Positions 1 to 9,719 of a stretch of DNA of 64,000 nt are shown here, piece by piece. Position 1 is the first letter of the stretch. Every line of letters begins with the position of its first letter. Made by a program: the position numbers and the translations under genes. The DNA is taken from contig QBYJ01000001.1 of NCBI GenBank assembly GCA_003282885.1, positions 1 through 64,000 on the forward strand, written 5' to 3'. The notes beneath the pieces were generated by a model. That model ran no database searches. It was not told the origin of the DNA and saw only the letters and a list, made by a program, of their open reading frames with translations. Source of the DNA: SAR116 cluster bacterium AG-325-F22. GTDB taxonomy: Bacteria > Pseudomonadota > Alphaproteobacteria > Puniceispirillales > Marisalimonadaceae.

Positions 1-83
1 ACAAGCATTTTTGTCTAAAAATTAATCAAATTTTTTATAAAGTACATTGATAAAGCAATTAAAAATATTTGAGGTTTAAACTT

Positions 84-105
84 CAACAGTAGTTGAAAAC
101 TGTTG
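84..105 (+). other. Small inverted repeat upstream of the first gene
   Basis: A perfect 7-bp inverted repeat (caacagt / actgttg) encloses an 8-base loop. A second, mutually exclusive hairpin (tcaac / gttga, positions 83-96) uses the same left arm. It lies about 45 bp before the first start codon. It could be a 5' UTR structure or the weak terminator of a gene lying to the left of the window. No clear T-run follows. Confidence 0.3.
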
Positions 106-149
106 TTTCATGTTGATATAAATATTTTTTAAATTTATTTGGGGTTAAT

Positions 150-407
150 ATGTCTATTAAAGTTTCTGTTGTTGAAAAAAAAGTTACTGAGACTGTAAAT
201 CAATATAACTTGGATGAGTATTATATTAACGAAAGTTATGGTTCAGTTAAAAGATTTAATCAGTTAGTTAATGGTGACGGACTTAAAAATGGTGAAATAC
301 CACTTCCGGTTTTTCTTAGTGAAATAAGACCAAATAATATAATAAAAACACCTGAAAAACCTATCAAAAACGATTTAACAATCGAAGCTGGATATATTCA
401 ACATTAA
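150..407 (+). CDS. Small protein of unknown function (85 aa)
   Basis: I do not recognise this family. The reading frame is opened by ATG with a GGGG-type Shine-Dalgarno (ttggggttaat) at good spacing, which argues for a real gene. The protein is hydrophilic, has no membrane segment or signal peptide, and is lysine/asparagine rich with a proline-containing middle (IPLPVF, then EIRPNN). No Cys or His cluster suggests metal binding. It stands alone: the next gene is on the opposite strand more than 220 bp away, and the spacer to it holds no further convincing gene. It could be a lineage-specific small protein. Confidence 0.5.
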   Translation: MSIKVSVVEKKVTETVNQYNLDEYYINESYGSVKRFNQLVNGDGLKNGEIPLPVFLSEIRPNNIIKTPEKPIKNDLTIEAGYIQH

Positions 408-633
408 TAATTATCAACTTATGTAAATCCATTAACTGACAAATCAAGTTCTGATTTAATTCAAGATTTGCTGTTAAAACAATTTCAATTGATAAAGATT
501 TTTGAATATCTAGGATAAGAAGGTAGGAAAACATTCCTCAAACGGTAAATAATAACTTTTTAACAAGCATGATATTAAATTTGAAAAAATTGTGTGAACT
601 TAAAGAAAAGTTAGATAAGAAAAAGTAAACGTT

Positions 634-2529
634 TTATTCAAAACCATATTTTTTCAAATTATTAGTAATGTATGGATAGGTATTGAGATGCTGATTTTGC
701 TTGGTAAATGCAAATTTTATTTTAGATAAATGATTTTCTTTTAAAAACTTTTTAACAAAATCTAAATGCTTTTTAGCAATATCAAATTTTTTCAAAGAAT
801 CATAAGCTAAACCTAAATGTAAATTCCACCAAACAAAGTTTTTATGTTGTAAAGGCTCTAAAACACGGATAACATTTTCTTTTTCTCCACTTGTTTGATA
901 ACATTGAGCTAACAAATAGTTATCCCAAGTCGCATAATTTCCAATATCCAATTCATAAGCTTTTTTACCTATTTCCCAACATCCTCTTTGAAATTGACAT
1001 CTATTTTTTTTAACTATTTGAAATTTTTCAGTACTGGCAAATACATCCTCTTTCTCACATTCTCCACCGTAAGCTAAACTATATCCAATTTTACCAAGTA
1101 AATGAGGTCTTTCGCCTGCTAATTTATAAGCTTTTTCAGCAACATTAAACATTTCTTCCCAATTATTATTATAGAATTCAATCTGCAATTTTGCAGCATA
1201 ACCAAAAGCATGCTCAGGATCTAATATTAAACCTTTATCAATTTCTTTAGAAGCATCATCTAACATATATTTGAATTTATCAGTCATTGAAAAGGAGGAA
1301 TGTTGTGCTCTTTTTCGATCAGCTAGCCATATCCATGCATCAGCATAGTTAGGATCTTTTTTTATTGAATTTTGCAAACATTCTATTGCTTTTGGATTTA
1401 AAGTTGGGGTAACAGCACCTCTAGCAAAATTTATACACTCATAAATTGATATGTCATCTGTACTGGAGGAAGCAATTTTTTTGTTTATATCCTTTGACAA
1501 TACAGCCCCTGCTCCGACTAATTCATTTATAATTTGTTTAATAATCTCATCTTGTAATTTAAATATGTTTTTACCTGTTAAGTTTCTGTCATACGTTTCT
1601 GACCAAATATTTGATATATTTTTGCCATCAATTAGATCTACTTTTACCCGCAGCATATTATCAATTTGCATGATATTTCCATCTACTAAATAAGATGCAT
1701 TACTTGATTTCGAAACATCCATTAAGTCTTTTGGAGCTTTTGTTAAATTTAATATATTTAATGAGTTAGATGATTTTGTTAACTTTGATCCTAAATCTTG
1801 AGATATACCTAATGCTAGCAATTTTTCCTTTTTTGTTTCACTCAGACTCTTGAATGGCAAGATAACTATTTTACTACTATCAAGTTTTTGTTCTGTATCT
1901 AAAATACCTGAGAAAAATAATCCTATAAATACAGCAGCTGCAGCTCCACCTATCATAGCTATTAACTTCGTGTTAGATGATTGTGTTTTAAGCTTTCTCT
2001 TTTGTGATGGACTCAATAACAGATCGTAGGCATGAAACTGGTTCTGTTTGACCTTTTGTATCCCTAGATCATTAAACTCATACTTTGTCTTATTGGCCAC
2101 TAAATCATAAACATTTTTTGATATGGTTATACCACCAGATTGTGCAAGGGCTTCTAATCGCGCGGCAATGTTTACACCATCACCCAAGAGGTTTTCACCC
2201 TCTTTAACAACGTCACCCATATTGATACCAATACGATATTCTAGTTTAATATCTGTTGTATCTTTCTCATTCCGATCCTTAATCTGCTTTTGGAACTCAA
2301 CTGCTGTGTCAACTGCAGCAACAGCACTTGGAAACTCGGCAAATACAGAGTCTCCACCTGTATTAAAAATACGTCCTTTTTGTTTTTTAATAATGGTTTC
2401 TATAATCTTATTACATTCACGAAGACCTCGTAATGTAGTATTCTCGTCTTTTTCCATGTGTTTGCTATAGCCAACTAAATCAGTGGCAAATATTACTGCT
2501 ATTTTACGGTCAATATCATTATTTGACAT
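634..2529 (-). CDS. Class III adenylate/guanylate cyclase with TolB-like and TPR domains
   Basis: The enzyme likely makes cAMP (or cGMP) from the nucleoside triphosphate. The N-terminal catalytic domain (about residues 8-175) shows the class III metal-binding aspartates D17 (IFATDLVGYS) and D60 (NTGGDSVFAEF) and the GDGVNIAARLE stretch. One membrane segment follows (about 188-210), then a TolB N-terminal-like domain (about 215-340, starting IVILPFKSL) and a helical TPR-type region to the end. This is the common alphaproteobacterial architecture in which the cyclase domain is cytoplasmic and the TolB/TPR part is exported. The gene is single and divergent from the transporter at 2619. A protein with two cyclic-nucleotide-binding domains is encoded at about 47 kb and may be an effector. 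Substrate preference cannot be read with confidence. Confidence 0.9.
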   Translation of the reverse strand: MSNNDIDRKIAVIFATDLVGYSKHMEKDENTTLRGLRECNKIIETIIKKQKGRIFNTGGDSVFAEFPSAVAAVDTAVEFQKQIKDRNEKDTTDIKLEYRIGINMGDVVKEGENLLGDGVNIAARLEALAQSGGITISKNVYDLVANKTKYEFNDLGIQKVKQNQFHAYDLLLSPSQKRKLKTQSSNTKLIAMIGGAAAAVFIGLFFSGILDTEQKLDSSKIVILPFKSLSETKKEKLLALGISQDLGSKLTKSSNSLNILNLTKAPKDLMDVSKSSNASYLVDGNIMQIDNMLRVKVDLIDGKNISNIWSETYDRNLTGKNIFKLQDEIIKQIINELVGAGAVLSKDINKKIASSSTDDISIYECINFARGAVTPTLNPKAIECLQNSIKKDPNYADAWIWLADRKRAQHSSFSMTDKFKYMLDDASKEIDKGLILDPEHAFGYAAKLQIEFYNNNWEEMFNVAEKAYKLAGERPHLLGKIGYSLAYGGECEKEDVFASTEKFQIVKKNRCQFQRGCWEIGKKAYELDIGNYATWDNYLLAQCYQTSGEKENVIRVLEPLQHKNFVWWNLHLGLAYDSLKKFDIAKKHLDFVKKFLKENHLSKIKFAFTKQNQHLNTYPYITNNLKKYGFE

Positions 2530-2618
2530 GTACTAGTATCTCCTTATTATTTTAGTACAGTTTCATCTATTAACATGAACTAATTCATTTCAAAATGATA
2601 TAAATTTTTGGTAAAAAA

Positions 2619-4214
2619 ATGACTATTATAAATAAAATTTTTGGGTCTTTTAAATTTTCATTTATTCCGCCATTAATGATTTATCTCGCTGCTGGAGTGT
2701 CAGGAATTACAAATATAGTTGGTCTTTTTTTTGTAAAAGAATATTTGGATTTGTCGGCAGTATTTCTTGCTGGATTAGGTTTTTGGGCCGGACTTCCTTG
2801 GGTATTAAAAATGCCATTGGGACACTTGGTTGACATTCTTTGGAAGTTTAAATCAATTCTTGTAATACTAGGAGCCCTAGTAATGGCAGCTAGTAGCATA
2901 ATTATGTACTGTCTTATTCAGTATAAATCAGAAATGATTTTAATACTAAACGCTGAAACATGGTTTGTTATTTCATCTTTATTAGCTCCGATTGGTTTTG
3001 TTTTACAAGACGTAGTTGCCGACGCTATGACGGTTGAAGCAGTTCCAAAAATAGATGATAATGGTGAAGAAATAGATTTTAAAGATCTGAAGTCTATGAA
3101 TATTTCTATGCAACTTCTTGGTAGAGTATCAATTATTTTTGGAACACTACTTGTATCAATGCTTAATTTAATAGTTTTTGCTGACTCTTCAGAAATGACT
3201 GAGTTGGAAAAAATTAATGCATATGGAAAAATTTATTTATACTCTTTAATTGTCCCACTTATTTCGATTTCAGGAATTTTTCTAGCTTATATAAACAAAC
3301 ATAATAAATTAAATTCTCTTATTAAAAATGGCATTGCTCCCCTTAAGGCAAAGGGAATGGTGTTTATTAGTCCAGAACTAACAAAACCAAACCTATTAAT
3401 TATTACCGGTTCAATTATTTTTGTTTTATTCACATTATTTATAGGTACTTCTAAGATCCAGTTTTCTCAAGAAATTGTCTTCGTGGGATCATTTGGAATA
3501 ATATTATTGTTACTCATTAAATTATCGAATGAGTTAGATACAAAAGCAAAAAGAATGCTGTTAGGGACAGCAATTATTATTTTCGTGTTTAGAGCGATGC
3601 CTGGCGTTGGTCAAGGAGGCAGTTGGTTTGAAATAGATGTATTAAAATTCGACCAAGAATTTCTATCATTACTTGGATTAATAGCATCTTTTCTAACAAT
3701 TTTTGGTATTTTTATTTTGAGACCTCTCATGGAAAAATCTTCTATGTCTAGACTGATTATTTTCCTCTCTGTAGCAGGCTCAATTTTTATATTACCTTCA
3801 ATTGCAATGTATTATGGGTTTCATGAATATACATCTAAACTAACTGGCGGAATAGTGGATGAGCGCTTTATAGCTATATTTAATACTGCTTTAGAAAGTC
3901 CACTTGGTCAGGTGTCGATGATACCAATACTCGCATGGATAGCACAATCAGCACCTAGCCACCTCAAAGCAACCTTTTTCGCAATACTTGCAAGTTTTAC
4001 TAATTTAGCACTTTCAGCTAGTAATTTAGGAACTAAATATTTGAATCAAATTTTTGTGATTACACGAGAAGTAAAGACCGAGCAAGGTGAAATAAAAATT
4101 CCTGCAGATTATTCTGAACTTGGAATTCTATTAATTATTGTATGTTTATTAACACTAATAGTTCCTATTATAATTACTTTTATAATAAAGAAATTAAAAT
4201 TAATTTCTTATTAA
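2619..4214 (+). CDS. BT1/MFS-like membrane transporter
   Basis: This is a polytopic membrane protein of 531 aa with about 12 predicted membrane segments. The early segment GLPWVLKMPLGHLVDILWK resembles the signature of the folate-biopterin transporter (BT1) branch of the MFS, in which a W-x-x-K-P loop follows helix 2. The substrate is not known; pteridines are one possibility only. The start at 2619 has a weak Shine-Dalgarno (ggtaaaa). The gene is divergent from the cyclase gene with 89 bp between them. Its stop codon abuts the stop of the convergent YeiH-type gene at 4215 with no spacer. Confidence 0.7.
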   Translation: MTIINKIFGSFKFSFIPPLMIYLAAGVSGITNIVGLFFVKEYLDLSAVFLAGLGFWAGLPWVLKMPLGHLVDILWKFKSILVILGALVMAASSIIMYCLIQYKSEMILILNAETWFVISSLLAPIGFVLQDVVADAMTVEAVPKIDDNGEEIDFKDLKSMNISMQLLGRVSIIFGTLLVSMLNLIVFADSSEMTELEKINAYGKIYLYSLIVPLISISGIFLAYINKHNKLNSLIKNGIAPLKAKGMVFISPELTKPNLLIITGSIIFVLFTLFIGTSKIQFSQEIVFVGSFGIILLLLIKLSNELDTKAKRMLLGTAIIIFVFRAMPGVGQGGSWFEIDVLKFDQEFLSLLGLIASFLTIFGIFILRPLMEKSSMSRLIIFLSVAGSIFILPSIAMYYGFHEYTSKLTGGIVDERFIAIFNTALESPLGQVSMIPILAWIAQSAPSHLKATFFAILASFTNLALSASNLGTKYLNQIFVITREVKTEQGEIKIPADYSELGILLIIVCLLTLIVPIIITFIIKKLKLISY

Positions 4215-5273
4215 TTAATGTTGTATCATAGGTAATATTAAAAGAAGATACATTACACTGACAACTCCAACAGTTGTAGAAGCAGCAAATCCAATTATTA
4301 GAGGCTTTGCTCCTAATGATGACATCCCCTTAAGGTTGGTTTGTAGACCTAAAGCAACCATTGCAAATAAAATACAATAAATAGATATCTGTTTAGATAT
4401 TAATAAAAATGTTTCCCAATAACGAACCGAGTTACTATCCATGATTAATTGATCACCAAAAGTTCTAAAAATAGATAATAAAATAAATCCAAATACAAAC
4501 ATTGGAAAAAAATCTTTAATTGATTTTTTTACATCAACTGCTTGATTTCTATTATAGAGATAAGCAATAAGTGGAATTAAAATTATCAAAAATGAGTTTC
4601 TTAATAACTTTGTTGTCATTGCCGAATTTAGAGCTTCCTGGGTATTGTATAATTCAGAGTAAATAACACTTGCAGCACTAACTTGGGCTGTGTCGTGTAT
4701 AGCTGTACCTAAAAATATACCTGCAAAATCTGGAGATAGATTGAAATAATAATTAGCTAAATAAGGGTAAAAAAATACTGCTAAAATTCCAAATAAAGTT
4801 ACAATTCCTACTGCATAACTAGTTTCATCTTTGTTAGATTTAATTATTGAAGAAGTCGCTATAACTGCTGTTACACCGCATATACAAGTGCCCATTGTAA
4901 TTAAATACCCTAAATTACTGGGTATATTAAACATTTTACATAAAAACATTATTATTAAAAATGCTATTATAATGTTTAATAAGACTAAAAAAATTGCAGT
5001 AGATCCGTAATCTAAAAGTTCAGTTAAACTTAAACTAAGACCAAGAATAGCTATTCCAATTCTTAATAATTTTTTTAAACAAAAACTAATAAAAGGAAGT
5101 ATGTTTTCATTAATAGAAAAAAAATTACTTGTAATTAACCCAGTAAAAATACATAGGAAGGCAGACGAAATTAGTAAATTACTAGATGAAAGAAATTTAC
5201 TTATTAAGACTGATAAAATGACTATGGCACTTATTGTTGCAATGCCCAAAATATTCTGTCTAAAAATAAACAT
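4215..5273 (-). CDS. YeiH-family putative sulfate exporter
   Basis: A membrane protein of 352 aa with about 10 helices matches the UPF0324/YeiH (PSE) family. Characteristic stretches are IGIAILGLSLSL in helix 3, the GTCICGVTAVIA motif near residue 130 and GTAIHDTAQVSAAS near residue 190. Members of this family are proposed to export sulfate or related anions, for example after taurine or sulfite metabolism, but biochemical proof is thin. Here it stands between a convergent transporter and a small unknown gene. The split TPP decarboxylase at 40 kb could be sulfonate related, but the two are far apart. Confidence 0.85.
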   Translation of the reverse strand: MFIFRQNILGIATISAIVILSVLISKFLSSSNLLISSAFLCIFTGLITSNFFSINENILPFISFCLKKLLRIGIAILGLSLSLTELLDYGSTAIFLVLLNIIIAFLIIMFLCKMFNIPSNLGYLITMGTCICGVTAVIATSSIIKSNKDETSYAVGIVTLFGILAVFFYPYLANYYFNLSPDFAGIFLGTAIHDTAQVSAASVIYSELYNTQEALNSAMTTKLLRNSFLIILIPLIAYLYNRNQAVDVKKSIKDFFPMFVFGFILLSIFRTFGDQLIMDSNSVRYWETFLLISKQISIYCILFAMVALGLQTNLKGMSSLGAKPLIIGFAASTTVGVVSVMYLLLILPMIQH

Positions 5274-5333
5274 CTAATAATTATCCTTATAAAGAATATT
5301 TATCTAAACAGAAAATTAAATTAATACTATCTA

Positions 5334-5564
5334 TTATTTGAGAAAATATTTTAAATGTTCTATTTCTTTACGCTTGTTTAATGCCCTATCTATAATGACA
5401 CTCGACATAATTTTAGTAATAGCAGACTTATTACATTTTAAATTTTGTTGAACGCGTTGTACATCTTCTTTTTTATCCCAAACATGCACTATACCATCAT
5501 GCATATCTCTTAATAAATACCAGTCATTTTTGTTATCAGACGACCAAACTTTAATCCCATACAT
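5334..5564 (-). CDS. Small hypothetical protein (76 aa)
   Basis: I do not recognise the family. The ATG at 5564 is preferred over one four codons upstream because GGAG stands 7 bases before it. The protein begins MYGIKVW and contains a tryptophan-rich beta-like first half (WYLLRDMHDGIVHVWDKKED) and a basic helical tail. It looks like a small soluble domain. It lies just upstream of YeiH on the same strand and downstream of pdeM. Confidence 0.55.
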   Translation of the reverse strand: MYGIKVWSSDNKNDWYLLRDMHDGIVHVWDKKEDVQRVQQNLKCNKSAITKIMSSVIIDRALNKRKEIEHLKYFLK

Positions 5565-5620
5565 TGTAAACTCCATTTTAAAAATTGATGGAAGAATGCA
5601 AAAATCATACCAAATTTGTT

Positions 5621-6292
5621 TTAATATTGAGACTCAATCTCTTTGTTTGAAAATTTATAAATAGATTTTTTTGTTAAAAAATAAATATTGTAGTTTTCAC
5701 TAATAAATGGTCTTAGAACTGGATCATTTATATTTAAACCTCCAGTAAATTCTCCAAAAGAAGGTAAAATTATATGATTATTTGAATGAATTAGGCATTT
5801 ACTTGTAATTTTTTTTGAGCTTACTTTTATTGAAGCCACGGGATGGAAATGACCTGAAATCTGATTTATTTTCTTTTGAATTGCCTCGTGAAGAAAATGA
5901 ATGTTATCTACAATATATTCTTGGTGAAATTTAATACCTTCTATTTTAATTTTATTTTCGTGATTTCCAAGGATAAATATAACCTCATACTTTTTAGTAA
6001 AATCTTCAAATAAAAACCTAACTTTTGACGTCATTCTTAGAAAAGCATCTTTATCATGAAATGTGTCACCTAATAAAATTACTTTTCTAACTTTATATTT
6101 ATTTAATATATCTAATAACTTTAAAAGTGTCTCTTCACTATCATATGGAGGTATATATTGTCCTGAGGATGCATAGCTCGAACCTTTTTCAAGATGTAAG
6201 TCTGATACAATTGCTATTTCTTTTTCTAACCAGAATAAAACACCCTCTTTGCATATATGAAGCCCATGATTACAAAAATTTAAAGTCTTCAA
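5621..6292 (-). CDS. pdeM: Ligase-associated DNA damage response phosphoesterase PdeM
   Basis: This 223-aa protein belongs to the metallophosphoesterases that occur with bacterial ATP-dependent ligases. Metal ligands are visible as SDLHLEKG near residue 31, LGDTFHD near 75, LGNHENK near 107 and GHFHP near 147. The start codon is TTG overlapping the TGA stop of the helicase gene (ATTGA), so the two are translationally coupled. The family is thought to process DNA or RNA ends in a LigC/LigD-like repair route together with the helicase, exonuclease and ligase encoded next to it. The exact substrate is not established. Confidence 0.88.
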   Translation of the reverse strand: MKTLNFCNHGLHICKEGVLFWLEKEIAIVSDLHLEKGSSYASSGQYIPPYDSEETLLKLLDILNKYKVRKVILLGDTFHDKDAFLRMTSKVRFLFEDFTKKYEVIFILGNHENKIKIEGIKFHQEYIVDNIHFLHEAIQKKINQISGHFHPVASIKVSSKKITSKCLIHSNNHIILPSFGEFTGGLNINDPVLRPFISENYNIYFLTKKSIYKFSNKEIESQY

Positions 6293-8712
6293 TTCAAACC
6301 AACCTCAGTTAATATTTCATTTTCCAATTCTTCAAGAAAATATTCGTCTACCTCTGATTTATCAATAGTTTGTCTATTTATTTCCAATACTAATGGAACT
6401 GCAAGTGGAGAAATCCTATCTAATCTTTTATGAATAATATTATTTTTAATTCTTTTTAAAAAATCACCTAATCTATCTAAATCAATAAGCCCCCTATATG
6501 AGTCATTTCTAGCAACTTGTAATAAGATATGATTAGGCTCATGCTTTTTTAAAACGTTAAATATAAGATCAGAACTAAACATTACTTGTTTTCCTGTTTT
6601 TTTTCGTCCAGGTATAGTTCGTTCAATTAAGCCAGATATGATGGCAGCATCTCTAAAGTTTTTCTTTAAAAGAGGCGTTTCCTCCAACCACTCATATAAG
6701 TCGTCTAACATAATGTCTTCATTTAGAATGACATTTATATCTTCAACTTCGATCATTGACCATATAGCTAATGCATAGTCAGTTGCTACAAAGCTAATAG
6801 GTTTATAACCCATTCTCTGCATTTTTTTAGATATTAAAAAACCAAGTGTTTGATTGGCATTTCTACCTTCAAAAGTATAACAAATTAAAAAATATCTTTT
6901 TTTATTTTTGATATGGCGAGGAAAAGTCTCTACTAAAAGTCCTTCTACTGAAGGTAACCCTGAAAATTTATTCTGTAATTTCAACCAATCACTAATTTGA
7001 TTTGGAAAATGTTTCCAATATTCTTTTTTACTTATTAACTTCCTAACTTGAAATGAAAGTTCTGATGTTAAAGGTAATCTACCACCAGCATATGAGGGTA
7101 TTTTAGGATGTGCACTATTTGTAGATCTTACAATGATATTATTATTTGTGATGCTTTGATATTCTAAAACTCGACCACTAAATAAAAATGTATCTCCTTC
7201 ATTTAGCCCTTCTATAAACCACTCCTCTACTTGTCCTAGCGTTCTATTACCTAGCTTTACTTTAAGCATGTAGGATTCAACTATAGTGCCAACATTTAAC
7301 CTGTATCTATTTCGTATATTTTTATTTTTTATTGCGTAAAAATTATTTTTGTTAATACCTATCTTAGCATATTGTTCATAATGCTTTAGAGAATATCCTC
7401 CATTTCTGACAAACTCTAAAACATCTAAGAATATTTGTTTTTTTAAGTTTCGAAATGGCCATGCCTTTTTTATTTCTAGAAAAAAATCATCAACTTGGAA
7501 AGGATTGCTACAAGCGACGCCTAAAATATGTTGGGCTAACACATCCAGACTTCCCTCCTTTTCTTTAACTTCATCTAACAAATTTGCTTTGATTGAAGCT
7601 ATTGTAGAAATACATTCTAAATACTCAAACCGATTAGATGGAACTAAAAGTGCCTTTGATGGTTCATCAAATCTATGATTACTTCTACCTATTCGCTGTA
7701 AAAACCTCGCTATTCCTTTTGGAGACCCTATTTGGACTACTAAATCAACTTTACCCCAATCAATTCCTAAATCTAGAGAGCTAGTTGCAACAACGCAATC
7801 TAATTTCCCTAAAGACATCAAGTTTTCAACTTTTCTTCTAATTTCTTTTTGTAAACTCCCATGATGTATAGCAATTTTTAAATTATTTTCATTTTCCTGC
7901 CAAAGTTTATTAAATACTAGTTCTGCTTGTGCTCTGGTATTAACAAATAAAATAGTCATAGATGAAAGTTTAATTTTTTTATATATATCTGTAATAGCGT
8001 AGCCAGCCATATGTCCTGACCACGGAACCCTATTTTCAGTTTCTAAAATTTCAATTTTTGGAGATGACTTTTCTCTAATATTAATAATTTTAGAATTTTT
8101 TTTCTGTGATAAAAAATTAAGTGTAGATTTCTTATTTTTAATTGTTGCTGACAAACCTATTCTTTTACAATATGGAGAAATATTATTTAATCTAGAAAGA
8201 TTTAGAGATAGCAAATCCCCTCTTTTTGAGTTTACTAGACTATGAATCTCATCAATGATTAGATATCTTAAAAATTTAAAATATTCTTTTGCTTGAGTGT
8301 CCGCTAATAATAGAGCTAATGACTCCGGAGTTGTCATTAACATATGTGGTGGAACTTCTTTTTGTCTTGTCTTTTTATAATTTGAGGTGTCACCTGTCCT
8401 AGTTTCAACTCTTATATCTAATTTTTGATCTTCAATAGGGTTTGTTAAATTTCTGTGTACATCAATAGTTAGAGCTTTAAGTGGAGAGATATAAAGCGTA
8501 TGTAACTTATTAACTGGAAATTTGTTATTGATTAAATCATGAAGTGAGGGCAAAAATCCTGCTAATGTCTTTCCTCCTCCTGTAGGAGCGATTAGTAAAA
8601 TATCATGTCCGTTTATAGACTGGTTCAAAGTCTCAAGCTGATGATCATAAAAGAACCAGTTATTTTTTTTTAACCAGTTTTGAATAGGTTGAAGCTTTAA
8701 ATTTTCTGACAT
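6289..8712 (-). CDS. Ligase-associated DNA damage response DEXH-box helicase (Lhr-like)
   Basis: The 807-aa protein is a superfamily 2 helicase of the Lhr type. Walker A is at about residues 41-49 (APTGGGKT), the Walker B box is DEIH near 160, motif III is SAT, and the helicase C-terminal half holds VATSSLDLGIDWG and QRIGRSNHR. The long C-terminal part, with the winged-helix and Lhr beta-barrel region, is complete, and the total length is usual for the group. The gene is divergent from the exonuclease gene with only 17 bp between start codons, and overlaps pdeM by 4 bp. No Shine-Dalgarno is visible before its ATG. Confidence 0.92.
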   Translation of the reverse strand: MSENLKLQPIQNWLKKNNWFFYDHQLETLNQSINGHDILLIAPTGGGKTLAGFLPSLHDLINNKFPVNKLHTLYISPLKALTIDVHRNLTNPIEDQKLDIRVETRTGDTSNYKKTRQKEVPPHMLMTTPESLALLLADTQAKEYFKFLRYLIIDEIHSLVNSKRGDLLSLNLSRLNNISPYCKRIGLSATIKNKKSTLNFLSQKKNSKIINIREKSSPKIEILETENRVPWSGHMAGYAITDIYKKIKLSSMTILFVNTRAQAELVFNKLWQENENNLKIAIHHGSLQKEIRRKVENLMSLGKLDCVVATSSLDLGIDWGKVDLVVQIGSPKGIARFLQRIGRSNHRFDEPSKALLVPSNRFEYLECISTIASIKANLLDEVKEKEGSLDVLAQHILGVACSNPFQVDDFFLEIKKAWPFRNLKKQIFLDVLEFVRNGGYSLKHYEQYAKIGINKNNFYAIKNKNIRNRYRLNVGTIVESYMLKVKLGNRTLGQVEEWFIEGLNEGDTFLFSGRVLEYQSITNNNIIVRSTNSAHPKIPSYAGGRLPLTSELSFQVRKLISKKEYWKHFPNQISDWLKLQNKFSGLPSVEGLLVETFPRHIKNKKRYFLICYTFEGRNANQTLGFLISKKMQRMGYKPISFVATDYALAIWSMIEVEDINVILNEDIMLDDLYEWLEETPLLKKNFRDAAIISGLIERTIPGRKKTGKQVMFSSDLIFNVLKKHEPNHILLQVARNDSYRGLIDLDRLGDFLKRIKNNIIHKRLDRISPLAVPLVLEINRQTIDKSEVDEYFLEELENEILTEVGLN

Positions 8713-8729
8713 TATTATATATTAAAAAT

Positions 8730-9719
8730 ATGAAATGGATTGACAAAAATTTACATATAAAGCCAATAAATACACATATTGATCCCTATAAGCCAGTAGA
8801 AAATGCAATAATAACTCACGGACATGCTGATCACGCGAAACCCGGCCATAAGAATGTATTGGCTACTTCAGAAACTATAGAAATAATGAAAATTAGATAC
8901 GGTGAAAATTGTGCTGAAAATTTTCAAGTATTACCTACAAATCAGTCACTCAAAATCAATGATGTATTAATTAAATTTTTTCCAGCTGGGCATATTTTAG
9001 GTAGCGTCCAAGTCTTAACTGAATATAAAGGAGAAAAAATTAATTTCACAGGTGATTATAAAACAACAAGTGATCAAACATGCAAAGATTTTGAACCCGT
9101 AAAATGTCATACTTTGGTAACAGAAGCTACATTTGGGCTTCCAGTTTTTCAGCATCCAAATGAAAATGAAGAGATAAAAAAACTCTTAAAATCGATAAAT
9201 TTATTTTCAGAAAGACCACACCTTGTAGGCGTGTATGCACTCGGAAAGGCGCAAAGAGTTATAAATTTGTTAAGACAACAAGGCTATGATAAAGAAATTT
9301 TCATTCATGGATCTTTAGAAAAATTATGCGAATATTATAAAAATAATAATATAGATTTAGGCAAAATTACTAAAGTTAACCTCACGAAAAAAAAAGATTA
9401 TAACGGAGAAATAATACTAGCCCCTCCTTCCGCTATTAAAAATATTTGGTCAAGAAAATTTGAAGACCCTATAATTTGTCAAGCTTCAGGATGGATGTCT
9501 ATAAAACAAAGAGCTAAACAAAGCTTGGTTGAATTGCCTTTGATTATTTCTGACCATGCTGATTGGAATGAGTTAACAAAATACATTAAATTTACTGGTG
9601 CAGAAAATGTGTATGTTACACACGGAAGAGAAGAGGCAATAGTTCATTGGTGCAAAATGAATAAGATTAACGGCTTAGCTTTGTCCTTATCTGGAAGAGA
9701 TGATGAGGAACAATTGTGA
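8730..9719 (+). CDS. Ligase-associated DNA damage response exonuclease (MBL fold)
   Basis: This 329-aa metallo-beta-lactamase/beta-CASP type nuclease resembles SNM1-like exonucleases. The HxHxDH motif is at about residues 30-35 (THGHADH), followed by PAGHILGS near 83, TGDYK near 107 and SDHADW near 270. It begins a two-gene operon with the ATP-dependent ligase, whose GTG start overlaps its TGA stop. The ATG at 8730 fits the family N-terminus (the IDPYKPVENA segment aligns with the usual IDPW box). There is no Shine-Dalgarno upstream; the 17-bp divergent spacer is pure A/T. Confidence 0.9.
   Translation: MKWIDKNLHIKPINTHIDPYKPVENAIITHGHADHAKPGHKNVLATSETIEIMKIRYGENCAENFQVLPTNQSLKINDVLIKFFPAGHILGSVQVLTEYKGEKINFTGDYKTTSDQTCKDFEPVKCHTLVTEATFGLPVFQHPNENEEIKKLLKSINLFSERPHLVGVYALGKAQRVINLLRQQGYDKEIFIHGSLEKLCEYYKNNNIDLGKITKVNLTKKKDYNGEIILAPPSAIKNIWSRKFEDPIICQASGWMSIKQRAKQSLVELPLIISDHADWNELTKYIKFTGAENVYVTHGREEAIVHWCKMNKINGLALSLSGRDDEEQL

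Noticed and set aside
408..633. Spacer with short frames resembling a decayed gene
   Set aside because: The fragments are too short to tie to a family, and stop codons are frequent in all frames.
2123..2470. Plus-strand open frame inside the cyclase catalytic domain
   Set aside because: Antisense to the clearly conserved cyclase domain; no homology-like motif.
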